Assembly: GCA_900554525.1 (NCBI GenBank)
Contig: USHL01000015.1
Location: forward strand, 1 to 14,068
Length of the DNA: 14,068 nucleotides
Direction of reading: 5' to 3'
From: an uncultured Oscillospiraceae bacterium
GTDB lineage: Bacteria; Bacillota; Clostridia; Oscillospirales; Acutalibacteraceae
Below, in pieces: positions 1 through 7,190 of this stretch (positions within the stretch are counted from its first letter, which is position 1; each line of letters starts with the position of its first letter). The position numbers were made by a program, and so were the translations under genes. The notes beneath the pieces are model-generated. The model worked only from the letters and a program-made list of their open reading frames with translations. It did no database searches and was not told the DNA's origin.

Positions 1-2
1 GT

Positions 3-1475
3 TCAAACACGGTGGTCAACGGCGTTATCGGCGCGATAAAGAGCCTCTTTGAGCGGATGTTTCCAAATAATGAAAAGAAGAGCAGTTCGCAGCGGGTGCT
101 TCCGTTTGTCTTCTCGGATATAACGGTGGATGAGCGTGATTTTGTTTATACCGCAACCGACAGTGCGACGCTTGCTCAGATAAAAAAGCTGAGTCCCGGC
201 GAAGGAAATAATATCCTCGATTCGGAGGAGGTTAATTTTACCGACGACGAGGTAAACTCTACTTATAATAACGGCAAGATGCTCAATCAGACCATAATAG
301 GTCTTGAAGTAGACGAAAACGGCATAATATACGCCCTTGATTCGGCCTACGGAAGGGTGTTTGTCTACGATCCCGAATGCCGTATGATAACGGCGTTCGG
401 CGGCGGTATGGGCAGCGGCACACAAAAGGGAACCTTTGCGGGTGCGTGCGCCATAGCGCTTCAGGGCAGCAGTATTCTTGTCGCCGATAAGATAAACAAC
501 AATATAACCGTTTTCTCCTGCAACGAATACGGCCGCAGAGTGCTGGGGCTGGTAAAGCAGACCATCGACGGCGATTACGCCGAATCCAAGGCCGGCTGGG
601 AGCAGGTGATAAAGGAGGACCGCAATCTCCAGCTTGCATATACCGGGCTTGCGCGCGCCTATCTGTCCGATGGAAATTACGAGGCGGCGATGGATATGGC
701 GCTTGAGGGCTACGACCGCGAGACTTATGCCCTGGCCTTTGAGTATTACCGAGGCGAGTGGGTGCAGGAAAACTTCGGGCTGCTGTTCGGCGGAGCGATT
801 TTGGTCTTTGCCCTGGTGCTTGCGGCGGCGATAGTCGTCTCTAAAAAGAAAGTAAGGCTGATAAAAAATTATGAGCTGAGTCTTATGCTCAGAACCGCGG
901 TACATCCCGGCGTAAGCTTTACCGAAATCAAGGAAAAGCACAGAGGCTCGGTGCTGCTGGCGGTTATACTGCTTTTGATTTTCTATGTTTCATCGGTGGC
1001 AAATGTTATACTCGGAGGCTTTCTCTTTACGGCGTATGACCCGGGCAGCTTTAATTCGCTGTGGGTATTCGTTCAGAGCGCGGGGCTGGTGCTTCTGTGG
1101 GTTGCGGCGAACTGGCTGGTATGTACGCTGGCGGGCGGCAAGGGCAGGATGAAGGAAATCTTCATTGTCACCTGCTACAGCCTTATCCCGCTTATAATCG
1201 GCAATATCATTCAAACGGTTATGAGCAATTTTCTACTCCCGGCAGAGGGCAGCATACTCAGTATTCTTTCGGCGGCGGCCGTAATTTACGCGCTGCTGGT
1301 ATTTGTTATCGGGATGCTTCATATCCATGATTTTACAATGTCCCGCTTTATCGGAACAAGTATTTTAACAGTGCTCGGCATGGCGGCAATAGTATTTCTT
1401 ATAGTGCTGATCGGCATACTGCTTCAGCAGCTCGGCGGCTTTATCGCTTCGATTTTTATAGAATTGGTAATGTAG
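3..1475 (+). CDS. NHL-repeat / YIP1-like membrane protein, 5' partial
   Basis: The reading frame is open to the left edge (codons for S-N-T precede a GTG at 12), so the true start is probably outside the window. The visible protein has three parts. Nucleotides about 102-533 encode propeller-like blades of NHL type (motifs such as VDENGIIYALDSAYGRVFVY and SSILVADKINNNITVF). Nucleotides about 540-760 encode a helical TPR-like piece (AGWEQVIKEDRN, YTGLARAYLSDGNYEAAMDM). A membrane segment at about 771-842 follows, then a short basic loop and five or six more hydrophobic segments (about 946-1473). This last part, with its CTLAGGKGRMKEIFIVTCYSL core, resembles YIP1 family domains. The propeller would then lie on one face of the membrane, probably outside. 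The stop overlaps the ribosome binding site of the next gene, so it belongs to the same operon. Function unknown; domain names are recognised by eye, not searched. Confidence 0.8.
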   Translation, partial: SNTVVNGVIGAIKSLFERMFPNNEKKSSSQRVLPFVFSDITVDERDFVYTATDSATLAQIKKLSPGEGNNILDSEEVNFTDDEVNSTYNNGKMLNQTIIGLEVDENGIIYALDSAYGRVFVYDPECRMITAFGGGMGSGTQKGTFAGACAIALQGSSILVADKINNNITVFSCNEYGRRVLGLVKQTIDGDYAESKAGWEQVIKEDRNLQLAYTGLARAYLSDGNYEAAMDMALEGYDRETYALAFEYYRGEWVQENFGLLFGGAILVFALVLAAAIVVSKKKVRLIKNYELSLMLRTAVHPGVSFTEIKEKHRGSVLLAVILLLIFYVSSVANVILGGFLFTAYDPGSFNSLWVFVQSAGLVLLWVAANWLVCTLAGGKGRMKEIFIVTCYSLIPLIIGNIIQTVMSNFLLPAEGSILSILSAAAVIYALLVFVIGMLHIHDFTMSRFIGTSILTVLGMAAIVFLIVLIGILLQQLGGFIASIFIELVM

Positions 1476-1487
1476 GAGGAAAGGGTT

Positions 1488-3731
1488 ATGCGAAAGAAAA
1501 TTTTATACCTTGTTTCCTCACTGCTGATAACGGTTTCCCTGTGCGCCTGCTCCGGCGGCGAGGTGTGGGACAATAAGCCGTTTGATACAAAGGCGGAGCC
1601 GGCGGAGCTTTCCGACGGCGAGCTGATAGCCGAGAACGGCAGCTACCGTATGGAATGGGTCTCACGCAATTCGAGCGTGCGCCTTGTCGATAAGGCGACC
1701 GGTAAAATCTATGCGACTACCCCGGATGACGGCGGCGAGCCGGAGCTTGATATATTCGGACTGCCTGTCAAAAAGCATGTTGAGGTGGAATCGCCTCTTG
1801 TGGTCGAATACCTCAACGATTCCACCGACATTGAAGAGGAGGCTGACTCATATACCGCCGTTTCCGAAGAGGGCAGAGCAGCGGCCGAGCTTATAGATAA
1901 CGGCGTGAGGGTAAAATATTACTTCGACAGTCAGAAGATTATGATTCCTGTCGAGTATGTCCTGCGTGAGGACAGCATAGCGGTGAGCATCAATTCAGAG
2001 GAGATAGAGGAGGAAAACCTCAAGGTCACCTCAGTAACCCTGCTGCCGTTCTGGTGTTCGGTCAAAAATGATACGCCCGATTCCTATCTTTTTGTGCCGT
2101 CGGGTTCCGGCGCGCTGGTTTACGGCGATACCATTTCCCAGACCGGCGTTACCTACGCGGCGCAGGTTTACGGCAACGACCCTGTTATGCAGGCGGACGA
2201 TAAGCCTGTTACCGAAAAAGCGGTGCGTATGCCGGTATACGGCGCCAAAAACGGCGGTTACGCCTCCTGCGCGGTAATTGAAAACGCCGCAGAATCGGCG
2301 GTCATCGAGGTCAACACGGGTTCGTCGGGGGTCCGTTACAGCGGGGTTTACGCCAAATTCCAGGTACGGGGCTACAGCCCCAATTTGGCGAAATTTATGC
2401 AGGGTCTGGAAAAGAAACTCAACATTTACAGCCGCAGTATGGTAAAGGAAACCTTTACGGTGGGATTTTATCCATTGACGGGCGACAGCGCCGATTATTC
2501 CGGTATGGCGGAGGTCTACAAGAATTATCTCAAAAAAACCGGAGCCTTCGCCGAAAGCCGTGACGCTGCGGCGCTTGATATAACCTTTATCGGCGGCATG
2601 TCGGTCAATAAATCCTTTTTAGGCGTGCCTTACAGGGATTTACTTCCGGCGACGACCTTAAAGCAGGTCAAAGAGCTTTTAAGCGATATTTCCGAAAGGA
2701 CCGGCGCACATATAAACGCAAGGCTTGTCGGCTTCGGCGCCGGAGGACTTAACGGAAATGCCTTTGCCGGAGGCTTTAAGATAGACAGCGCTCTCGGCAG
2801 TGCCGCGGAGCTTTCCGAGCTTTCGGAGTTCTGCCGCGAGAACGATATTACACTGTATTTCGATTTTGATACAGTGAGCCTGAAGTCGGGCAGCGAGGGT
2901 TACAGCAGTTTGTTTGATACGGCGTACAGCGCGCTTTATAAGCGGGCTGAGCTTTATGACTACAACGCCGCTACCCGCAGCCGTATCGAGTCTTCGAAAT
3001 ACAATCTTCTCAAACGCTCCGAGCTTTCAGTTGCGGTTGAGAAGCTGCTTAAAAAGACAGATAAATGGAATATAGACGGGCTTAGCCTTACGGCGCTCGG
3101 CAGCACCGCCTATTCCGATTATTCGGATGATGATTCGGTGCGCTTTTATTCAAAGGGAAATATGTCTGCCGATGTTTCGGAAATGCTTTCGGGCGTCAGG
3201 GAGCGGCATAAGGTGGCGACAGCCGACGCCAATGTTTATGCGGCGGTTCTGTCCGACGCGGTTTTCGACGTTCCGCTCAGTTCTTCGGCCGAGCAGATAT
3301 TTTCCGAGGAGGTACCCTTTTATCAGTCGGTTTTAAAAGGATTTGTGCATACTTCGGGCAGCTCGTACAATCTTGCTGAGGATCCCGAACGGCGGCTTTT
3401 GCAGACGGCGGAATCCGGCGCGGGACTCAGCTTTACGGTATGCGCCGAATGGCATAAGGAATTTATAGACAATACCGGCTATGAATTCTTCGGCAGTGAA
3501 TATGCCGGAATCGGCGATACGCTGGCTGAAACCTACGCAGGTCTCGCCGATTACTGCGAAGCGGTCGGCGGAGCGGAAATCATACATAACGGAACTCTTG
3601 AAAACGGTCTCAGGGAAACGGTCTTTTCAAACGGAGTAAGGGTATATGTCAATTATACCGGGGCCGGGCTTTCATCTCCTCTCGGAACGGTTGAAGGCGG
3701 CGGCTTTATATGGGGAGGTGGTGCAGAATGA
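1488..3731 (+). CDS. DUF5696-type surface lipoprotein, possible glycoside hydrolase-like barrel
   Basis: This 747-residue protein starts at an ATG eight bases after AGGAGG. It opens with a lipoprotein signal peptide: basic n-region RKK, hydrophobic core, lipobox LCAC with Cys21. It should therefore be anchored to the outer face of the membrane. The overall pattern matches the DUF5696 family often encoded beside sugar ABC transporters in Firmicutes. Residues about 30-330 look beta-rich (sandwich-like). Residues about 340-680 look like an alternating beta/alpha barrel, with strand-like acidic motifs YFDFD (Asp459, Asp461) and WNIDG (Asp530). The C-terminal RVYVNYTG segment resembles the final beta domain of carbohydrate-active enzymes. 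I infer a carbohydrate-binding or -cleaving role, but no catalytic residue can be assigned. Its TGA overlaps the next ATG (ATGA at 3728-3731), indicating translational coupling to the permease. Confidence 0.85.
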   Translation: MRKKILYLVSSLLITVSLCACSGGEVWDNKPFDTKAEPAELSDGELIAENGSYRMEWVSRNSSVRLVDKATGKIYATTPDDGGEPELDIFGLPVKKHVEVESPLVVEYLNDSTDIEEEADSYTAVSEEGRAAAELIDNGVRVKYYFDSQKIMIPVEYVLREDSIAVSINSEEIEEENLKVTSVTLLPFWCSVKNDTPDSYLFVPSGSGALVYGDTISQTGVTYAAQVYGNDPVMQADDKPVTEKAVRMPVYGAKNGGYASCAVIENAAESAVIEVNTGSSGVRYSGVYAKFQVRGYSPNLAKFMQGLEKKLNIYSRSMVKETFTVGFYPLTGDSADYSGMAEVYKNYLKKTGAFAESRDAAALDITFIGGMSVNKSFLGVPYRDLLPATTLKQVKELLSDISERTGAHINARLVGFGAGGLNGNAFAGGFKIDSALGSAAELSELSEFCRENDITLYFDFDTVSLKSGSEGYSSLFDTAYSALYKRAELYDYNAATRSRIESSKYNLLKRSELSVAVEKLLKKTDKWNIDGLSLTALGSTAYSDYSDDDSVRFYSKGNMSADVSEMLSGVRERHKVATADANVYAAVLSDAVFDVPLSSSAEQIFSEEVPFYQSVLKGFVHTSGSSYNLAEDPERRLLQTAESGAGLSFTVCAEWHKEFIDNTGYEFFGSEYAGIGDTLAETYAGLADYCEAVGGAEIIHNGTLENGLRETVFSNGVRVYVNYTGAGLSSPLGTVEGGGFIWGGGAE

Positions 3732-4624
3732 AGAAAAAAAGCTGTAAGAGCATAGAAAAGCTGAAAAGCAGATACGGGCTTATGTTCATTCTGCCATGGT
3801 TCATCGGCTTTATAGTTTTTTTCGCGGTGCCGATAATCCAGTCGGTCTGGTTTTCCTTCTGCGACGTCACCATGTCTACCGACGGCGTGATAACGGATTT
3901 TGTCGGTTTTGAGACCTATTCCTATTATTTGTCCGGCAGCGGCGATTTTACCGAAATGCTTTCGGCCGACCTCGGTACTCTTATGTATTCTCTGCCGATA
4001 ATCCTTCTGCTGTCGCTGGTGCTGGCGCTGCTGCTAAATCAGAAGTTCAGGGGCAGGCTTTTCTTCCGCGCGCTGTATTTTATGCCGGTAATAATCGCCA
4101 GCGGCGTCGTCATCGAAATACTTTTCATGACGACCGACGAAGAGATAATGTCCTCCGGCGTCAACGTGGCGCTGACCGATTCGATGTTCAGCGTCGAGGA
4201 TGTAGTAGGCTGGCTCAATCTGCCGGACCGTATAGCGGTGGGGGTAAAGTCGGTCATAAATAATATTTTCGACCTTTTGTGGAGCTGCGGCATACAGACC
4301 GTTCTTTTTATAGCGGGGCTGCAGTCGATACCCGGCACGCTTTACGAAGCCTCGCGGGTCGAGGGCGCGAGCAAGTGGGAGGAATTTTGGTTTATAACCT
4401 TCCCGATGCTGGGCAGCGTAACTATGCTGGTGGCAGTCTTTACGATCGTCGATCTGCTTACCAATACAAGAAGAGCCGTGATCGACAAGGCGTACAGCCA
4501 GATGAACGCCGGAGTTTACGATACCACATCGACCATGCTCTGGATATATTTTATTGTAGTCGCGCTGGTAATGGCGCTGCTGCTGTTTCTGTACAACCGC
4601 TGTCTGATGAGACGCTGGCGTTAG
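3728..4624 (+). CDS. sugar ABC transporter permease (MalF-type)
   Basis: This 298-residue integral membrane protein is one of two permease subunits of a carbohydrate importer. The start is the ATG at 3728, nine bases after GGAGG (3714-3718). An in-frame ATG at 3710 lies upstream of that site and is less likely. The N-terminus KSRYGLMFILPWFIGFIVFF is typical of MalF/UgpA-type subunits. About six transmembrane segments are visible, and the cytoplasmic EAA loop for contact with the ATPase is clear (EASRVEGASKWEEF, then ITFPML). It is translationally coupled to the DUF5696 lipoprotein and followed after 15 bases by the partner permease. Family assignment is firm. The substrate cannot be read from the permease, but the neighbouring GH4 enzyme suggests an oligosaccharide or glycoside. 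Confidence 0.95.
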   Translation: MKKKSCKSIEKLKSRYGLMFILPWFIGFIVFFAVPIIQSVWFSFCDVTMSTDGVITDFVGFETYSYYLSGSGDFTEMLSADLGTLMYSLPIILLLSLVLALLLNQKFRGRLFFRALYFMPVIIASGVVIEILFMTTDEEIMSSGVNVALTDSMFSVEDVVGWLNLPDRIAVGVKSVINNIFDLLWSCGIQTVLFIAGLQSIPGTLYEASRVEGASKWEEFWFITFPMLGSVTMLVAVFTIVDLLTNTRRAVIDKAYSQMNAGVYDTTSTMLWIYFIVVALVMALLLFLYNRCLMRRWR

Positions 4625-4639
4625 AGGGGAGGATAAAGC

Positions 4640-5635
4640 ATGAAATTTTCCAAAAATCTTTTTTCGGATATGGCCTCTCCCGATTCGGCGCTGAGGAAAA
4701 AGGGAACAGCCTCGGCAAAGCGGATATTCTATACGGCAGCGAGACTGCTGGTGCTTTCGGCAATAGGATATATAATAATTTATCCTCTGCTTCAGATGAT
4801 AGTGACCTCGGTCAAGGATAAAAATGCGTTTTACGACGCGGCAAGGGTATGGATACCGTCAAGCTTCAACATTAAATCCAACTATTCGCAGGCGGCTGAG
4901 GCGCTTAAATACTGGGACGGCCTTAAAGCTACCCTGCTTTACGAAATGCTGGCGGCGGTTATTGAGATACTCACCTGCGCGGTGACGGCCTACGGCTTCG
5001 CACGCTTCCGGTTCAAATTCAAGGGCGCGTTTACCGCCTGCCTTTTCCTCACTATACTGATACCGGAAACAATGCTTATAATACCGCGCTCGCTTAATTT
5101 CGCGCATCTTGATTTTATGGGTCTGTTCGGGCTGTTTGATAAGCTTACCGGAATAGATATACGCCCGAATATCGTGGGCACCCCGCTTGCCTTCTGGCTG
5201 CCGTCGCTGTTTTCGATGGGTCTGCGTTCCGGAATAATAATATATATTTATATCCAGTTTTTCAAAAGCCTGCCCTACGAGCTTGAAGAGGCCGCATGGG
5301 TCGACGGCGCGGGTCCGGTGCGAACCTTTGTTTCGATAGCGGTGCCGTCGTCTAGCGTCGTTTTCGTGACAGTATCGGTGTTTTCGGTCATCTGGCACTG
5401 GAACGACAACCTGATTTCGCAGATGTATCTGCTTGATGATTTCCCTCTGGCGGTAAACCTTGAGCGTATGAATATAACGCTGAAGTCGATGGGCTACTTT
5501 ATCGAGCAGGATGTCGAGGGCCAGGCTCTGTTTATGGCAGCCTGTGTGCTCTTCCTTATTCCGCCGCTGGTGCTTTATATGATACTTCAGCGGAAGTTTA
5601 TTGAAAGCATCGACCGCGTCGGCATAACGGGTTAA
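4640..5635 (+). CDS. carbohydrate ABC transporter permease (MalG-type)
   Basis: This 331-residue second permease subunit of the sugar importer would form a heterodimer with the product of the preceding gene. The ATG at 4640 follows GGGGAGG (4626-4632) with seven bases of spacing. The first membrane segment (LLVLSAIGYIIIYPLLQMIV) and the following MalG-like extracellular region are in place. The ATPase-contact EAA loop reads EEAAWVDGAGPVRTFVSIAVP. The C-terminal end (RKFIESIDRVGITG) resembles the QRYFVEGLTAGAVKG-type tail of MalG/LacG/MsmG subunits. At 331 residues it is somewhat longer than the usual 270-300; the excess is in the region between the first two membrane segments and between TM3 and TM4. 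Six of the first eight isoleucine codons are ATA, typical of this operon and unlike the asparagine synthase gene at the right end. Confidence 0.95.
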   Translation: MKFSKNLFSDMASPDSALRKKGTASAKRIFYTAARLLVLSAIGYIIIYPLLQMIVTSVKDKNAFYDAARVWIPSSFNIKSNYSQAAEALKYWDGLKATLLYEMLAAVIEILTCAVTAYGFARFRFKFKGAFTACLFLTILIPETMLIIPRSLNFAHLDFMGLFGLFDKLTGIDIRPNIVGTPLAFWLPSLFSMGLRSGIIIYIYIQFFKSLPYELEEAAWVDGAGPVRTFVSIAVPSSSVVFVTVSVFSVIWHWNDNLISQMYLLDDFPLAVNLERMNITLKSMGYFIEQDVEGQALFMAACVLFLIPPLVLYMILQRKFIESIDRVGITG

Positions 5636-5643
5636 AAGCTTAT

Positions 5644-5659
5644 AAAGACGAAAGTCTTA
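5644..5659 (+). other. small GAAA-loop hairpin ahead of the binding-protein gene
   Basis: In the 48-base gap between the second permease and the binding protein, AAGAC and GTCTT (5645-5649 and 5654-5658) can pair around a GAAA loop. This gives a five-base stem with a GNRA-type tetraloop. There is no T-run of terminator type after it. A possible role is protecting the 5' end of a processed message for the binding protein, which is usually made in excess over the permeases. This is a weak structure and the role is inference. Confidence 0.3.
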
Positions 5660-5683
5660 AAATATTAAAAGGAGAAATGCAAT

Positions 5684-7136
5684 ATGTTGAAAAAATCAGT
5701 TAAGCTGCTGGCTTTGCTATTGGCGATAGCCATGACAGCCGCGCTTTCCGCCTGCGGCAAGGCAGGAACCGAAAGCGGTTATACTTCCGACTGGGAGTAT
5801 ACCGATTCCGGCGAAATCGTCGGTGACGCTTCGGGAGATTCCTCCGACACGTCGGATGCTTCAGGCTCCGGCAGTACCTCTTCGGGCGGCAATACGGCGT
5901 CGAACACCTCTTCGGGCGGAAAGACCCCGACTAAAAAGCCGTCGGGAGATTCCAAATTCCTTGTAGACCCAGAGGATTACAGAGGCACTACCGTAACCTA
6001 TGTTACCTGGAAGGACCCGAAGCTCAACGAGGACGGTCCGGTCATTGAAGCCTTTAAGAAAAAAATACGGAATAAACGTAAACATCCAGCTTGTAAATCA
6101 GGAAACCTACCTGACCACTATTTCCTCCAATATAGCCGCCGGCAAGCAGGGCGATATCTTCTTTGAAAACGGGACCTTCCCCGGCTCGCTCAACGTTATG
6201 GAGCCGCTGGATAACGCGATGATCAATTTTGACGACCCCATATGGAACCAAAGCACCATAAAGATCTCCACTATTGCCGGTCATCCGTACCTTGTGGATA
6301 CCATATCCAACATCTGGGCTGAGGTGGATATCTGCGTTTACAACAAAAACCTCTTCAAGCAGGCTAATCTGAATACTACACCCGAAGAGCTTTACGAGGC
6401 GGGCCAGTGGACCTTTGATAATATGAGAAAAGCGGCCCAGGCGATAAGCGCGCTCGGCAAGGATTATATCGGCGTTGAAATCAACTCCGAAACTGCGCTC
6501 GGCGCGGCGGGAGCGCATCTCTTCAATTATAAGAACGAAACGATATCAGCCGGTTTGGATAACCACCTTAAAGAGGTTATGACCTTCCTTGCCCAGATGA
6601 AGACCGACGGTCTTGCGGCGCTCGGACACAGGGCGTTCAACGACGGCAAGGTGGGCATCGGTCTTACCAACTGTTTTGCGCTTAAAAAGAACGGTTATTT
6701 CACCACTATCAACCCTGAGCATGTCGGCGTCACCTATCTTCCCACATGGAAAGCCGGAGAAAAGACTATTTCTACCGGTATTTACCGCGGCTGGGGCCTC
6801 ATAAAGGGCGCCAAGAACCCGGTGGCGGCAGGCATATTCCTGCGTGAATATCTCGATATCAACAACTACGATGTTGACGAGGCCTTCCTCAACGACGAGG
6901 TTGCCGACTTCTTTTTCCAGGTCACCGGCGCGGCGGGCAATATAGATTACTATTACGGCAACGCTATGGTTAAGGCCACCGGAACCGGAACCGAATACGG
7001 CGACAGATGGGCTACCATCGAGCCCAGCCAGATAGGCACCTATCTTGACGGAGAGCTCAATGTTATGAAGGATATGGCGAAAAAAGCCAATGATATAATC
7101 GCTTCTGCAAAGAAATATATTTCCGAAAATTACTGA
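5684..7136 (+). pseudogene. sugar-binding lipoprotein of ABC transporter (family 1 solute-binding protein), frameshifted
   Basis: The extracellular substrate-binding subunit of the importer is split by a +1 base change. The first frame starts at ATG 5684 (AAAAGGAG nine bases upstream) and has a lipoprotein signal with lipobox LSAC (Cys24). A Ser/Gly/Thr-rich linker to about residue 90 follows, then the mature domain start (TTVTYVTWKDP). This frame continues correctly to KPFKKK-equivalent codons at 6056-6064, then runs out of frame to a stop at 6166. The rest of the protein continues from 6066 in another frame (YGINVNIQLVNQETYL) to 7136. Removing one A from the run of seven at 6059-6065 restores one protein of about 483 residues, a normal family length. 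The downstream part has typical features (GDIFFENGTFPGS, IWAEVDICVYNKNLF, TPEELYEAGQWTFD). It is either a real mutation, a sequencing error or a slippage-corrected gene; the sequence alone cannot decide. Confidence 0.85.
6059..6065 (+). other. seven-A run carrying the frameshift
   Basis: After the AAG codon at 6056-6058 there are seven consecutive A, then TACGGA. Six A would give the expected reading K-K-K-Y-G-I and a continuous binding protein; seven A leads to an out-of-frame stop at 6164-6166. Homopolymers of this kind are a common place for sequencing indels, replication slippage and RNA polymerase slippage. Confidence 0.9.
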
Positions 7137-7190
7137 TACGGAGTGTTTCGCCGGCAAGCGGTTAAAAAATATTTGACACAGGAGAAAAAT

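Noticed and set aside
3..941. Open frame of 312 codons on the minus strand
   Set aside because: Antisense to the NHL/YIP1 gene with recognisable domains on the plus strand; no independent support.
6059..6065. Programmed ribosomal frameshift of the classical -1 type
   Set aside because: The required shift is +1 (skip one A), and no recoding stimulator, rare codon or stop at the site is visible; sequencing error, mutation or polymerase slippage are simpler.
7143..7190. Upstream GTG start extending the GH4 protein by 16 residues
   Set aside because: The GTG has no ribosome binding site, the ATG at 7191 has one, and the extension precedes the normal Rossmann start of GH4 enzymes.
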